Assembly (NCBI GenBank): GCA_964235675.1
Contig: CAXSEA010000002.1
Location: 1 to 42,381, forward strand
Direction: 5' to 3'
DNA length: 42,381 nt
Origin: CAXSEA01 sp964235675
Lineage (GTDB): Bacteria; Armatimonadota; Armatimonadia; Armatimonadales; Capsulimonadaceae
In this document: piece by piece, positions 16,840-24,629 of the stretch
Position numbering within the stretch: position 1 is the stretch's first letter
Layout: every line of letters starts with the position of its first letter
The notes under the pieces: generated by a model
Database searches by the model: none
The model's input: the letters and a program-made list of their open reading frames with translations, nothing else
What the model was told of the DNA's origin: nothing
Position numbers and translations under genes: made by a program

Positions 16840-18153
16840 CTAGCGCGAGCGGCGCAGCGCCGCGCCGATACGAGTTATGGCGTCGTCCACGTCGGAAGGC
16901 TCGATGGTCAGTGGTGGCGCGAAGCGCAGGGTTTGGGCGTGCGTGTCCTTGGTCAAGACGCCCTCGGCGAGAAAATCGGGGATAAGCCGGGCGGCCGGCC
17001 CGGCGGAGCGATGAAACTCCAGGCCGACCAAAAGGCCGCGCCCCCGCACATCCGCGATGCGCGGATCGCTTGCCGCGATCGTCCGCAGTCCGCCACGCAG
17101 AAGATCGCCCATCTCCTCGGCGCGCTGATCCAGCCGGCCTCGAACAAGCTCCGACAGCGCGGCGAGGCCGACCACGCAGGCAAGCGGGTTGCCGCCGAAG
17201 GTGCTGCCGTGGTCGCCGGGCACGAGCGTCCCGATAGTCGCGCGAGTGCCGACCACCGCCGACACCGGGTAGACTCCGCCGCCCAAGGCTTTGCCCAGCG
17301 TCATCATGTCCGGCTCTGCTCCCGGCTCCCACTGCCACGCGAAGCGCCTGCCGGTGCGGGCAAAGCCGGTTTGTATCTCGTCCCAGATCAAGAGTGTGTT
17401 GTGGCGAGTGCAGATTCGGCGGACTTCGGTGAGATAGCCGGTGGGCGGAAACAGGATGCCAGCCTCGGCTTGCACGGGTTCCATCAAAACGGCGGCGGTA
17501 TTAGGAGTGATCGCCGCTTCCAAAGCCGACGCGTCGCCGAACGGAACGCGGATAAAGCCGGGGCCATACGGCCCGAACAGCTCGCGGTACTGCGGCTCCG
17601 ACGAGAACCCTACAATCGTCGTGGTGCGTCCATGGAAATTCTGATCCGCGACGATAATTTCCGCCTGGTCGCGCTCGACGCCCTTCACGGTGTACGCCCA
17701 CTTGCGGGCGATTTTGATCGCCGTCTCCACCGCTTCCGCGCCGGTGTTCATCGGCACCGCCATTTCCGCGCCCGCGTACTCGCAGAGCGCGGCTAAAAAT
17801 AGGGCCAGTTCCGCCGTGTAGACAGCCCGCGATGTCAGTGTCAGGCGCTTCAGCTGCTGCTGCAGCGCCGTGACGATTGCCGGGTTCAAGTGCCCATGGG
17901 CCAGCGCGGAGTAGGAGCCGACCATATCCAGGTATTCGCGTCCTCCCTCGTCCCAAACGCGCGCGCCTTCGGCCCGCCGGACGACAATTGGGAGTGGATG
18001 ATAGTTGTGCGCGCAGAAGCGCTCGGTCATCGCGAGGACTTGCTCGTCGGTGAGGGAATCCAAAGCGGCGAAGATGCCTTGATTTTGTATTTCCGGCAAG
18101 ACGCCGGACAGCTCGCTGTTTATGGGAGGCGCGGTCAGAACTGTGTTGGTCAT
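16840..18153 (-). CDS. rocD: Ornithine aminotransferase (class III, PLP-dependent)
   Basis: The 437-residue class III aminotransferase most resembles ornithine-oxo-acid transaminase, which converts ornithine and 2-oxoglutarate to glutamate semialdehyde and glutamate. Evidence is the family-specific start 'HNYHPLPIVVRRAEGARVWD', 'NTGAEAVETAIKIARKW', 'MEPVQAEAGI' (Glu225), 'LLIWDEIQTGFARTG' (Asp258 contacts the PLP nitrogen), and the PLP lysine in 'TLGKALGGG' (Lys288). 'NFHGRTTTIVGFS' is also typical. An N-terminal extension of about 40 residues precedes the usual start. Acetylornithine aminotransferase is the closest alternative. It is a single gene, convergent with tRNA-Arg and divergent from the glycosidase. 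Confidence 0.87.
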   Translation of the reverse strand: MTNTVLTAPPINSELSGVLPEIQNQGIFAALDSLTDEQVLAMTERFCAHNYHPLPIVVRRAEGARVWDEGGREYLDMVGSYSALAHGHLNPAIVTALQQQLKRLTLTSRAVYTAELALFLAALCEYAGAEMAVPMNTGAEAVETAIKIARKWAYTVKGVERDQAEIIVADQNFHGRTTTIVGFSSEPQYRELFGPYGPGFIRVPFGDASALEAAITPNTAAVLMEPVQAEAGILFPPTGYLTEVRRICTRHNTLLIWDEIQTGFARTGRRFAWQWEPGAEPDMMTLGKALGGGVYPVSAVVGTRATIGTLVPGDHGSTFGGNPLACVVGLAALSELVRGRLDQRAEEMGDLLRGGLRTIAASDPRIADVRGRGLLVGLEFHRSAGPAARLIPDFLAEGVLTKDTHAQTLRFAPPLTIEPSDVDDAITRIGAALRRSR

Positions 18154-18205
18154 AGGTTTTACTTCTCGATGCTCTTATATTGTATCTGAAGTCATTGAAT
18201 AGGGC

Positions 18206-18234
18206 TTGACAGAAGCGGGCTCATGCTTTAAGAT
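18206..18234 (+). promoter_or_regulatory. Promoter of the GH51-like glycosidase gene
   Basis: A perfect TTGACA (18206-18211) is followed after 17 bases by TAAGAT (18229-18234). Transcription would start near 18241, giving a leader of about 165 bases. That leader begins with a hairpin (18244-18273; arms GGTCGTGTT and AACACGGCC). Confidence 0.75.
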
Positions 18235-18404
18235 GGCTTATATGGTCGTGTTTGCCATGAATGCAACACGGCCCCAAGCCTCGCAATCCCTTCTTCGTTC
18301 CGACGTTTCGCTGCAAGCTGCCTCGCACTTTTTATTTGCTTCTTCCGCAGCCATTTCGCGTCAATCCCGGCGCGTTATTTTCGTCAAACGAGGAAACAGC
18401 TCCT

Positions 18405-20744
18405 ATGTCACGCAGTCCCTTTCGTCTGCCCGTTTCGCGGCGCTCCAGGACGAGCGCCGCCGCTTTGCGCCTTAGCCCGCTTGGTCCGGCCGCCGCGCTG
18501 CTCCTGCTTATTGTTCCAGGTGAGCGCGCCCACGCCCAATCGCAAACCGAAGTCGCGCATGTCACGTTGAACGCCGCCCTGCCCTCGCTTGCGAGCGTCT
18601 CGTCATATGCCTACGGCGTGAACACGGCCGCCTGGGACCCACTCATGACCGACTCCGCCCTCCCCGCTCTGGTCAGTGCCGCAGCTCTCAGGACTCTGCG
18701 CTATCCCGGCGGCTCCTGGTCCGACCAGTACCACTGGCAGACAAATTCCGGAACGCCCGGCAGCGGCGTCAATCCAAATTCCAATGACGGGTTCGACAAC
18801 TTCATGACGCTCGCGAAAGCCGCCAGCGCCACGCCGATTATCACGGTGAACTACGGCTCCAACGCGGCGGGCAACGGCGGCGGCGACCCGTCGGAAGCGG
18901 CTGCGTGGGTCAATTACGCCAAGTCGAAAAATTATGGAGTGAAGTTCTGGGAGATCGGCAACGAAGTATACGGCAATGGCGAGTACGGCAATGGTTGGGA
19001 GGAAGACCTGCACTCCGACCACTCGCCGACAGCCTACGGCACGAACGCCCTCAACTACATTTCGGCGATGAAGGCGCAGGATTCAACCATTAAGGTGGGG
19101 GTCGTGCTGGCTTGCCCCGGATCCTATCCCAGCGGCGAGTCGCCGGACTGGAACTCCAACGTGTTGGAGCAGTGCGGCTCCGAAATCGATTTCGTGATAA
19201 TTCACTGGTACCCGCAGAATCCCGGCGGCGAAAGCGATTCCGGCCTGCTCGCCCAGCCCGCGCAGATCGCCTCGATCATGTCATCGGTGAAGGCGCAAAT
19301 CAAGCAGTATTGCGGCTCGAACGCGCCCAACGTCAAAGTGTTCGTCACCGAGACCAATTCAGTGTCCACCAATCCCGGCAAGCAGATCGTCGGGCTGGTG
19401 AACGGGCTTTTTCTGGCGGACGAGATGCCGACATGGCTGGAGCATGGAGCGTCGAACGCGGATATCTGGGACCTGCACAACGGCCTCAATACCGGCGGCA
19501 ACAACAGCTCGGGGCTGTACGGAGCCGCCGACTACGGCGACTACGGCATTTTGTCGCTGGGCCTCAGCGATTCCTCCAGCAACGCCTATGAGCCGCCCGC
19601 CGAGACGCCGTTCGCCTCCTACTACGGCGCGCAGATGGATTCGTATGTCGCCAAGTCCGGAGACAAGCTGATTCCGGCGGTCAGCGATCAACCGCTGGTC
19701 AGCGTGCACTCCGGATTGCGGGCCAACGGGCAACTGACCGCGTTGATGATTAACAAAAGCGCCACGGAAACTTATACGACAGCGGTAAACGTCAACGGCT
19801 TCACGGCGAAAAGCGCGACTGAGTATGCCTACAGCGAAGGCAGCACGGGAAGCATCGTCAAATCCGGCTTCAGCATCACGAGAAACAAAATCTCGGTGAG
19901 CTTGCCGCCCTACTCGATGACGACGCTAGTGATGGACCCAAGCTCCGGCGCGACCCCGGCGGCGTTTAAGACCACGGCCACTATTGCGGCTCCAAGCGTA
20001 AACCCCGGCAGCACGGAAAAGGTCGGGGTCGCCTTCGAGGCGCTGAACAAGCCGGCCGGCGACGTCACCCCGGTGGTGCGAATTTACGATCCTAACTGGA
20101 CGCTAGTGGCGCAGCAGGCGTATCCGGGGACAAGCATCGCCGCCAACCAGAGCTTCAACGGCAGCGCCGCTTTTGCTTCGACGGGAGCATCAACGCCGGG
20201 CCAATACCATATCGAGGATTTGGTCGAGGACGCATCCGGCAACGCCGTTTACACGGACAATCCGGCGCAGACGTTTTCGATCAACGCTTCCGACTCTTCC
20301 GAGTACGGCTTCGAGTCGTCCGCTCAAGGATGGTCGTCCACCTCGCCAACAGTGACAGGCGTCGCGTCCAGCAATGCCGAGGCGTATCTCGGGGCTGACT
20401 CGCTCCAGATTGCTTTGAACGAGACCGGAGCGGACTCGTCGCCGATTATCGGCACGACTCCGCCATCCAGCCTGACTGCGGGCAAGACCGTCTCGTTCCA
20501 CGTCTGGGTTCCCGCCGGTGCGGCGATCAGCGCCGTGCAGCCGTACGTGCAGCAAGGCAGCGCGGCGAACTATCTCTGGACGGGAAACTACGTCAGCTAC
20601 TCGTCCCTGAATCCGAACGCTTGGAACACGATTACCGTTACCGTGCCCAGCAACGCAGTCATGCCGATGTTTGGAATCGGGGTGCAGTTCGTCTTGAGCG
20701 GCAACTGGACCGGCAACGTCTATGTGGATTCCGTCTCCTGGTGA
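18405..20744 (+). CDS. Secreted GH51-like glycosidase (alpha-L-arabinofuranosidase-type) with C-terminal carbohydrate-binding domain
   Basis: This 779-residue secreted enzyme starts with a signal peptide ending near 'ERAHAQ' (about 45). The clan-A catalytic barrel spans about 60-430 with the acid/base in 'FWEIGNEVYG' (Glu187), 'IIHWYPQNPGG' and the likely nucleophile in 'VFVTETNS' (Glu316). A beta-sandwich typical of GH51/GH30-like enzymes follows (to about 520), then an Ig-like linker module and a jelly-roll carbohydrate-binding domain from about residue 630 ('YGFESSAQGW' ... 'VYVDSVSW'). It probably releases arabinose or a related side chain from plant polysaccharide; the exact specificity is not readable. 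The ATG at 18405 follows AGGAAA at a workable distance; the frame is open upstream but that part is the leader. Confidence 0.8.
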   Translation: MSRSPFRLPVSRRSRTSAAALRLSPLGPAAALLLLIVPGERAHAQSQTEVAHVTLNAALPSLASVSSYAYGVNTAAWDPLMTDSALPALVSAAALRTLRYPGGSWSDQYHWQTNSGTPGSGVNPNSNDGFDNFMTLAKAASATPIITVNYGSNAAGNGGGDPSEAAAWVNYAKSKNYGVKFWEIGNEVYGNGEYGNGWEEDLHSDHSPTAYGTNALNYISAMKAQDSTIKVGVVLACPGSYPSGESPDWNSNVLEQCGSEIDFVIIHWYPQNPGGESDSGLLAQPAQIASIMSSVKAQIKQYCGSNAPNVKVFVTETNSVSTNPGKQIVGLVNGLFLADEMPTWLEHGASNADIWDLHNGLNTGGNNSSGLYGAADYGDYGILSLGLSDSSSNAYEPPAETPFASYYGAQMDSYVAKSGDKLIPAVSDQPLVSVHSGLRANGQLTALMINKSATETYTTAVNVNGFTAKSATEYAYSEGSTGSIVKSGFSITRNKISVSLPPYSMTTLVMDPSSGATPAAFKTTATIAAPSVNPGSTEKVGVAFEALNKPAGDVTPVVRIYDPNWTLVAQQAYPGTSIAANQSFNGSAAFASTGASTPGQYHIEDLVEDASGNAVYTDNPAQTFSINASDSSEYGFESSAQGWSSTSPTVTGVASSNAEAYLGADSLQIALNETGADSSPIIGTTPPSSLTAGKTVSFHVWVPAGAAISAVQPYVQQGSAANYLWTGNYVSYSSLNPNAWNTITVTVPSNAVMPMFGIGVQFVLSGNWTGNVYVDSVSW

Positions 20745-20750
20745 GCGATT

Positions 20751-20794
20751 AAAAATAAGCGGCAGGGCGAGAAACACTCTCGCCCTGCCGCTTA
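20751..20794 (-). terminator. Rho-independent terminator of hxlR-type gene
   Basis: On the minus strand a perfect 16-pair GC-rich stem (20794-20756) is followed by a T-run (20755-20751). It lies ten bases past the regulator's stop codon. The stem also sits after the glycosidase stop and may act on both strands. Confidence 0.87.
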
Positions 20795-20803
20795 CCAGAT
20801 AAA

Positions 20804-21181
20804 TTACTCAGCCGCAGGCGGCTCCAGCCAGGCGACGCCCCATTTGCCCAGAGCTTCAAATACAGCTTCCAGCGCTCGGCCTTTGCAAGTGAGCGTGTAC
20901 TCGACGTTGGGCGGCATAATGCCGACGACGCGGCGGGCGACCATGCCCTCCTGCTCCAACTCGCGCAACCGCTCGCGCAGCGTTCGCGGATTGACGCCGA
21001 TCGCGCGCGCGATATCGTTGAAGCGGGTGCGCCCGTGCAGCATCGCGTAGACGATGTGCGGAGTCCATCGCCCGTTGAGCAGGGTCAAAGCGGAGTTAAT
21101 CGGGCAAAATTGCTCGGCAGCGGCGGGGGTGCCTGACTGATCGCCACAACAATCCTGCTTCGATTCAGTTTGGTTGCTCAT
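20804..21181 (-). CDS. HxlR/DUF24-family redox-sensing transcription regulator
   Basis: The 125-residue winged-helix protein has the HxlR signature 'CPINSALTLLNGRWTPHIVYAML' followed by 'RFNDIARAIGVNPRTLRERLRELE' and the wing 'YTLTCKGRAL'. Cys26 sits where YodB, HypR and CatR carry their redox-active Cys, so it probably senses quinones or other thiol-reactive compounds. Two further Cys (11, 12) are unusual. It is divergent from wrbA-doxX and the shared control region carries matching -10 elements and a palindrome. In Bacillus, such regulators control azoreductase and DoxX-like (CatD) genes, which fits the neighbours. Confidence 0.9.
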   Translation of the reverse strand: MSNQTESKQDCCGDQSGTPAAAEQFCPINSALTLLNGRWTPHIVYAMLHGRTRFNDIARAIGVNPRTLRERLRELEQEGMVARRVVGIMPPNVEYTLTCKGRALEAVFEALGKWGVAWLEPPAAE

Positions 21182-21230
21182 GCCGAAACGTTCTCTTCTG
21201 CTCTAACTCACTCTGCGAGCCGCTTATGTG

Positions 21231-21249
21231 CTTAGGATATAGTCCTAAG
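21231..21249. promoter_or_regulatory. Palindromic operator candidate in the hxlR leader
   Basis: CTTAGGA and TCCTAAG form seven-base arms around a five-base spacer. The site lies just downstream of the minus-strand -10 box TATACT (21257-21252), where a bound dimer would block hxlR transcription. Confidence 0.55.
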
Positions 21250-21326
21250 AGAGTATAGCCCATAAAGAATAAATATTAGCAGTATACAAAATATATTGAC
21301 ATACTATTTAACCAGGGCTATACTCT
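21250..21326. promoter_or_regulatory. Symmetric divergent promoter region with 12-base inverted repeats
   Basis: AGAGTATAGCCC (21250-21261) and its exact reverse complement GGGCTATACTCT (21315-21326) bracket the intergenic centre. Each contains a TATACT -10 box pointing outward, one for hxlR and one for wrbA. This suggests that the same regulator contacts both promoters. Confidence 0.65.
21296..21324 (+). promoter_or_regulatory. Promoter of wrbA-doxX
   Basis: TTGACA (21296-21301) and TATACT (21319-21324) are spaced by exactly 17 bases. The -10 box lies within the 12-base inverted repeat, so occupation of the repeat should repress transcription. Confidence 0.82.
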
Positions 21327-21398
21327 GCAATGCATTACCGGCGCCAGTTGGGTGCCGAGCATATCGCTTCAGAGTTGCAGCATCTAATGGAGGGTTCT

Positions 21399-22028
21399 AT
21401 GGCAGTCAATATTTTTATACCGTTCTACTCGCGCGGCGGGGTGACGGAAGCGCTGGCTCAGGCTGTGGCGGAAGGCGCGCGGGGCGCGGGCGTGGGCGCG
21501 GAAGTGCGGTTGCGCCGATGCCGCGAGGTAGTCAGCGCCGAAATCATGGCGCACGCGCCGGGCTGGAAAGAATCCGCCGACGCGATGAACGCCCGATACG
21601 AAGCGCCGACCGAGGCCGACGCCGAATGGGCTGACGCCATCATATTCGGTACCCCTACCCGCTTCGGCAACGTCTCGTCGGAGCTGAAAGCTTATATCGA
21701 CAGCCTGGGCGAATTGTGGTTCCAGGGCAAGCTCAACGGCAAAGTCGGCGGCGTTTTCAATTCCACGTCCACGCAGCACGGCGGCAACGAGAGCACAAGC
21801 CTCACGGCCTACAATTTCATGGCGCATCTGGGGCTTATCATCGTCCCGCTTGGGTACAGCGATCCAGTCATGTTCGCCGGCGGAACGCCCTATGGCGCGA
21901 CGTCGATTTCCGGCCAAAACGCAACGCCTCCCGACGAGGCCGCGCTGAATGTCGCCAAGTACCAGGGCAAACGTGTTGCGCAAGTTGCGTCCGCCCTCAA
22001 ATCTTACGGCGAGACTGCCACGAAGTAG
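21399..22028 (+). CDS. wrbA: WrbA-family NAD(P)H:quinone oxidoreductase
   Basis: WrbA is an FMN enzyme that reduces quinones by two electrons and so prevents redox cycling. The 209-residue protein has the flavodoxin-like start 'VNIFIPFYSRGGVTEALAQAV', 'DAIIFGTPTRFGNVSSELK' and the phosphate/flavin segment 'FNSTSTQHGGNESTSL', all diagnostic. The ATG at 21399 is preceded by GGAGGG; the open frame upstream to 21330 is leader. It is followed 48 bases later by doxX in the same transcript and is controlled by the divergent HxlR regulator. Confidence 0.93.
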   Translation: MAVNIFIPFYSRGGVTEALAQAVAEGARGAGVGAEVRLRRCREVVSAEIMAHAPGWKESADAMNARYEAPTEADAEWADAIIFGTPTRFGNVSSELKAYIDSLGELWFQGKLNGKVGGVFNSTSTQHGGNESTSLTAYNFMAHLGLIIVPLGYSDPVMFAGGTPYGATSISGQNATPPDEAALNVAKYQGKRVAQVASALKSYGETATK

Positions 22029-22076
22029 TTGCTAAATCGGCGTCAGCGCAGGCTGATACCAGGGAGTTTTCATATT

Positions 22077-22535
22077 ATGTCCACTGTTGCTACAGCGCCT
22101 ATGCCGGGCCGTGATCCGATTGCGGTCGGAACTCTGGCCGACAAAACCCTGCTGATTATTCGCCTGGCGCTGGCGATTGTCTTTTTGTACCACGGCAGCC
22201 AGATTCTTTTCGGCGCGTTCGGGGGACCGGGACTGAGCGGCTTTTCCGCATTCACGCACATGCCGCAGGCTATGGCCGTGCTGGTCGCAGTCGGCGAGTT
22301 CGGCGGCGGGCTGGCGATGCTCCTCGGGCTGTTCTCGCGCCTGGGCGCATTGGGAATTATCGTGATTATGGCCGGGGCCATTCTCACGGTGCATCTCAAG
22401 CATGGCCTGGACGTGCAAAAGGGCGGCTTCGAGTATGCGCTTGTGCTGCTGATGGCCGCGCTGGCGATTCTGATCGACGGCCCCGGCCTCTACTCGATTG
22501 CTTCGCGGCTGCCGGGCATCGCCAGCAAAATTTAA
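22077..22535 (+). CDS. DoxX-family membrane protein
   Basis: The 152-residue protein has four hydrophobic helices, for example 'LLIIRLALAIVFLYHGSQILF', 'VLVAVGEFGGGLAMLLGLFSRLGALGIIVIMAG' and 'YALVLLMAALAILIDGPG'. These are the hallmarks of the DoxX/CatD group, which includes thiosulfate:quinone oxidoreductase subunits and quinone-stress proteins of unknown reaction. Pairing with WrbA under an HxlR regulator parallels the catDE-type arrangement. The ATG at 22077 has a modest GGGAG site upstream. A strong terminator follows. Confidence 0.88.
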   Translation: MSTVATAPMPGRDPIAVGTLADKTLLIIRLALAIVFLYHGSQILFGAFGGPGLSGFSAFTHMPQAMAVLVAVGEFGGGLAMLLGLFSRLGALGIIVIMAGAILTVHLKHGLDVQKGGFEYALVLLMAALAILIDGPGLYSIASRLPGIASKI

Positions 22536-22545
22536 CCGCCGACAC

Positions 22546-22594
22546 AAATAAGAACACCCGCCGCAAACTAGGTTTGCGGCGGGTGTTCTTATTT
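22546..22594. terminator. Bidirectional terminator, 23-pair perfect stem
   Basis: The arms 22546-22568 and 22572-22594 are perfect reverse complements around a three-base loop, with A-rich and T-rich outer ends. It separates the convergent doxX and diguanylate cyclase genes. Confidence 0.88.
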
Positions 22595-22619
22595 GCGCGG
22601 GTAGAACAATCGAGCGGCT

Positions 22620-24266
22620 TTAATATCGCTTTTTCTTGCCGAACCGACGGGAATCACTGAGGGCTCCAATCTTGTCACGCTCTAGTTTGCTCCCCGGTTG
22701 CAAGGGACGGCCAGGAGCGGATACGGCTTCGAGCAACAGTGATTTTGCCGAATGCGCAACGCCTTCGGTTCCGTGGTGGCTGCCGCTCATGTGCCCGTCC
22801 ACTCTCGAATCGTTGCCGTTCTGGAGGCTACTTCGCGGCTGCGCGGGCGCGGCGGCTCGCGTGTCCTGCGCGGCTGGGCGCGCAAGCGGCGTAGTATGAG
22901 ACGGCGGAATGCCGTAGGTGTACATATTCTCGCCGTTGCGAATCAGCGGGCGCTCACCGTCACGCGGCAAATCCCGTCGGCTCGATTGCGCCGCCGACTT
23001 GCCGGGGGCGCTGTTTCCATTGCTGGATTGCCGCGCTTCGGGAGCGCCGTACCGGACCGCTTGGTCGCGCCCGCCGCGCTTGGCGGTGAAGAGAGCCGCA
23101 TCGGCGTGCTCGTAAAGCTCGGTCGGCGACCCGGCGTCTTGAGGGTAGCTGGCGACCCCGATACTGACATTCACGCCGAAGCCGATGGTCGGGGCTAGAT
23201 CGGCGATTGTTTTGCGCAGGCGCTGCGCCACCAGGAGAGCGGTCTCGCCGACGGTCGCGGGCATCAGCCAGACAAACTCGTCGCCGCCGAGCCGCGCCAC
23301 GACATCGTCCTCCCGCGCCTGGTTTTCGAGAGTCCGCGCCACTTGACGCAACACTCGGTCGCCCACGGAATGCCCTTGCGAGTCGTTGATCGACTTAAAC
23401 GAATCCACGTCGATGATCGCCAGCGAGACAACGTCCGAACGGCGCTTGGCGTAGCCGATCCGCTGCCGCAGCGATTGCTCGAAGTGGCTTCGGTTATAAA
23501 GCTTGGTGAGCGAATCCTTGCGCGAGGTATCCAAAATCTGCTCCAGCTGCCGGTTCAAGCGCAGCAATGTTTCCCGGACCGAGCTTTGCGCGGCGTAGAC
23601 CGGAGTAAAGCCGTCGGCCAGCAGCAGAGTGGCGGGGCCAAGCACGAATTGGCACGTGTCCTCGCCCGTGGCGATGCAGCTCGTCTCGATACAGCTAATT
23701 TCAAACGCGTCCGGGGCTTCGGCGGGATGGTCGGGGAAAGCTTCGGCGGTGGAAATTGCGTCGAAGTCGCTTTCGCCTGGATTGCGATAGTCGGAGCAGG
23801 TGAGGTGATGCATCACGCCCGCGAGCAGGCCTCGAATATAATCGCACCCGGCGCTGATACGGCCCCCGGACTCGCGGAACATCCAGCCTTCCACGCTGTT
23901 GTCGACGCTGACTTTTGCCCAGCGGTCGTCCAGGCGCACCTCGGTCGCGGAAAAAAAGCCGTAGCCGCCCGCGGTCATCAGCGACAGCGCTGCGCGGAAT
24001 CCAGCTTCATCGCGGGTGAGGTCGCCGCTGCCAAGGCCGGCGGAGATGAGACGCTCGGCGCTGGCGTGGCCGGCGCGCTGCGCCATGTCGGATTCAGCCT
24101 CCTGGCCCAGCTCCTGCGCGATCTGCTCCCGCAGGGTGCGGAAGCCGCCCAGCGCGTCCATCAGGATCAGACGCGAGCTGCCAAGCCCAAGCCAGCCGGC
24201 ACGGTTGATGGTGAACAGAGGGGTGGTTGTATTGAACGGAAAAGGGGACACGCGGGAAGCTCCCAC
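22620..24266 (-). CDS. Diguanylate cyclase with XylR_N/V4R sensory domain
   Basis: The 548-residue protein has an XylR_N-like region (about 16-130, 'GWLGLGSSRLILMDALGGFRTLREQI') and a V4R segment (about 135-212) with Cys192, Cys197 and Cys205. These domains bind small ligands in aromatic-responsive activators. A short coiled coil (228-248) leads into a GGDEF domain (250-408) with an intact active site GGDEF (327-331) and a product-inhibition I-site RxxD (318-321) at the standard five-residue spacing. It should therefore make c-di-GMP under ligand control. The last 135 residues are polar and repetitive, probably disordered. Start is GTG at 24266. c-di-GMP may act on the polysaccharide genes, but this is inference. 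Confidence 0.87.
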   Translation of the reverse strand: MGASRVSPFPFNTTTPLFTINRAGWLGLGSSRLILMDALGGFRTLREQIAQELGQEAESDMAQRAGHASAERLISAGLGSGDLTRDEAGFRAALSLMTAGGYGFFSATEVRLDDRWAKVSVDNSVEGWMFRESGGRISAGCDYIRGLLAGVMHHLTCSDYRNPGESDFDAISTAEAFPDHPAEAPDAFEISCIETSCIATGEDTCQFVLGPATLLLADGFTPVYAAQSSVRETLLRLNRQLEQILDTSRKDSLTKLYNRSHFEQSLRQRIGYAKRRSDVVSLAIIDVDSFKSINDSQGHSVGDRVLRQVARTLENQAREDDVVARLGGDEFVWLMPATVGETALLVAQRLRKTIADLAPTIGFGVNVSIGVASYPQDAGSPTELYEHADAALFTAKRGGRDQAVRYGAPEARQSSNGNSAPGKSAAQSSRRDLPRDGERPLIRNGENMYTYGIPPSHTTPLARPAAQDTRAAAPAQPRSSLQNGNDSRVDGHMSGSHHGTEGVAHSAKSLLLEAVSAPGRPLQPGSKLERDKIGALSDSRRFGKKKRY

Positions 24267-24629
24267 TCCATTGGGCTATGCTGCGACATCACAAACAGCG
24301 AGCGGTATCGTCAGCCGAATCTCATACCAGGCGCTCATGTTTCGATCAGTTAATTCGTATCAATATCACTATGACATTGTAGGCCAACAGTTTATCGCAG
24401 CGCAAGAATTTGCCTTGTTAAAGCGTCAGCTCAGGGGCGAATGACTGCGGTAAGACAACAGGAAAGACTCGAAAACAACCTGATAATTCGGTCAATGGAT
24501 ATGCGCACGGCATCACGCACGAATATGCAACATGGTACATGCAATATTGCAGGTTCTGACGCAAATTACACAATTATTTAATGTAACTGACCGTTGCTGC
24601 ACAAATATGTGCTGATGCTTACACCCTTT
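24267..24629. other. Intergenic region, no gene seen
   Basis: This AT-richer stretch lies between the start of the cyclase gene and the end of the ABC fusion gene, both on the minus strand. Apart from a weak hairpin GCACA/TGTGC near 24599-24612, which might end the fusion transcript, I see no RNA or coding signal. Confidence 0.4.
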
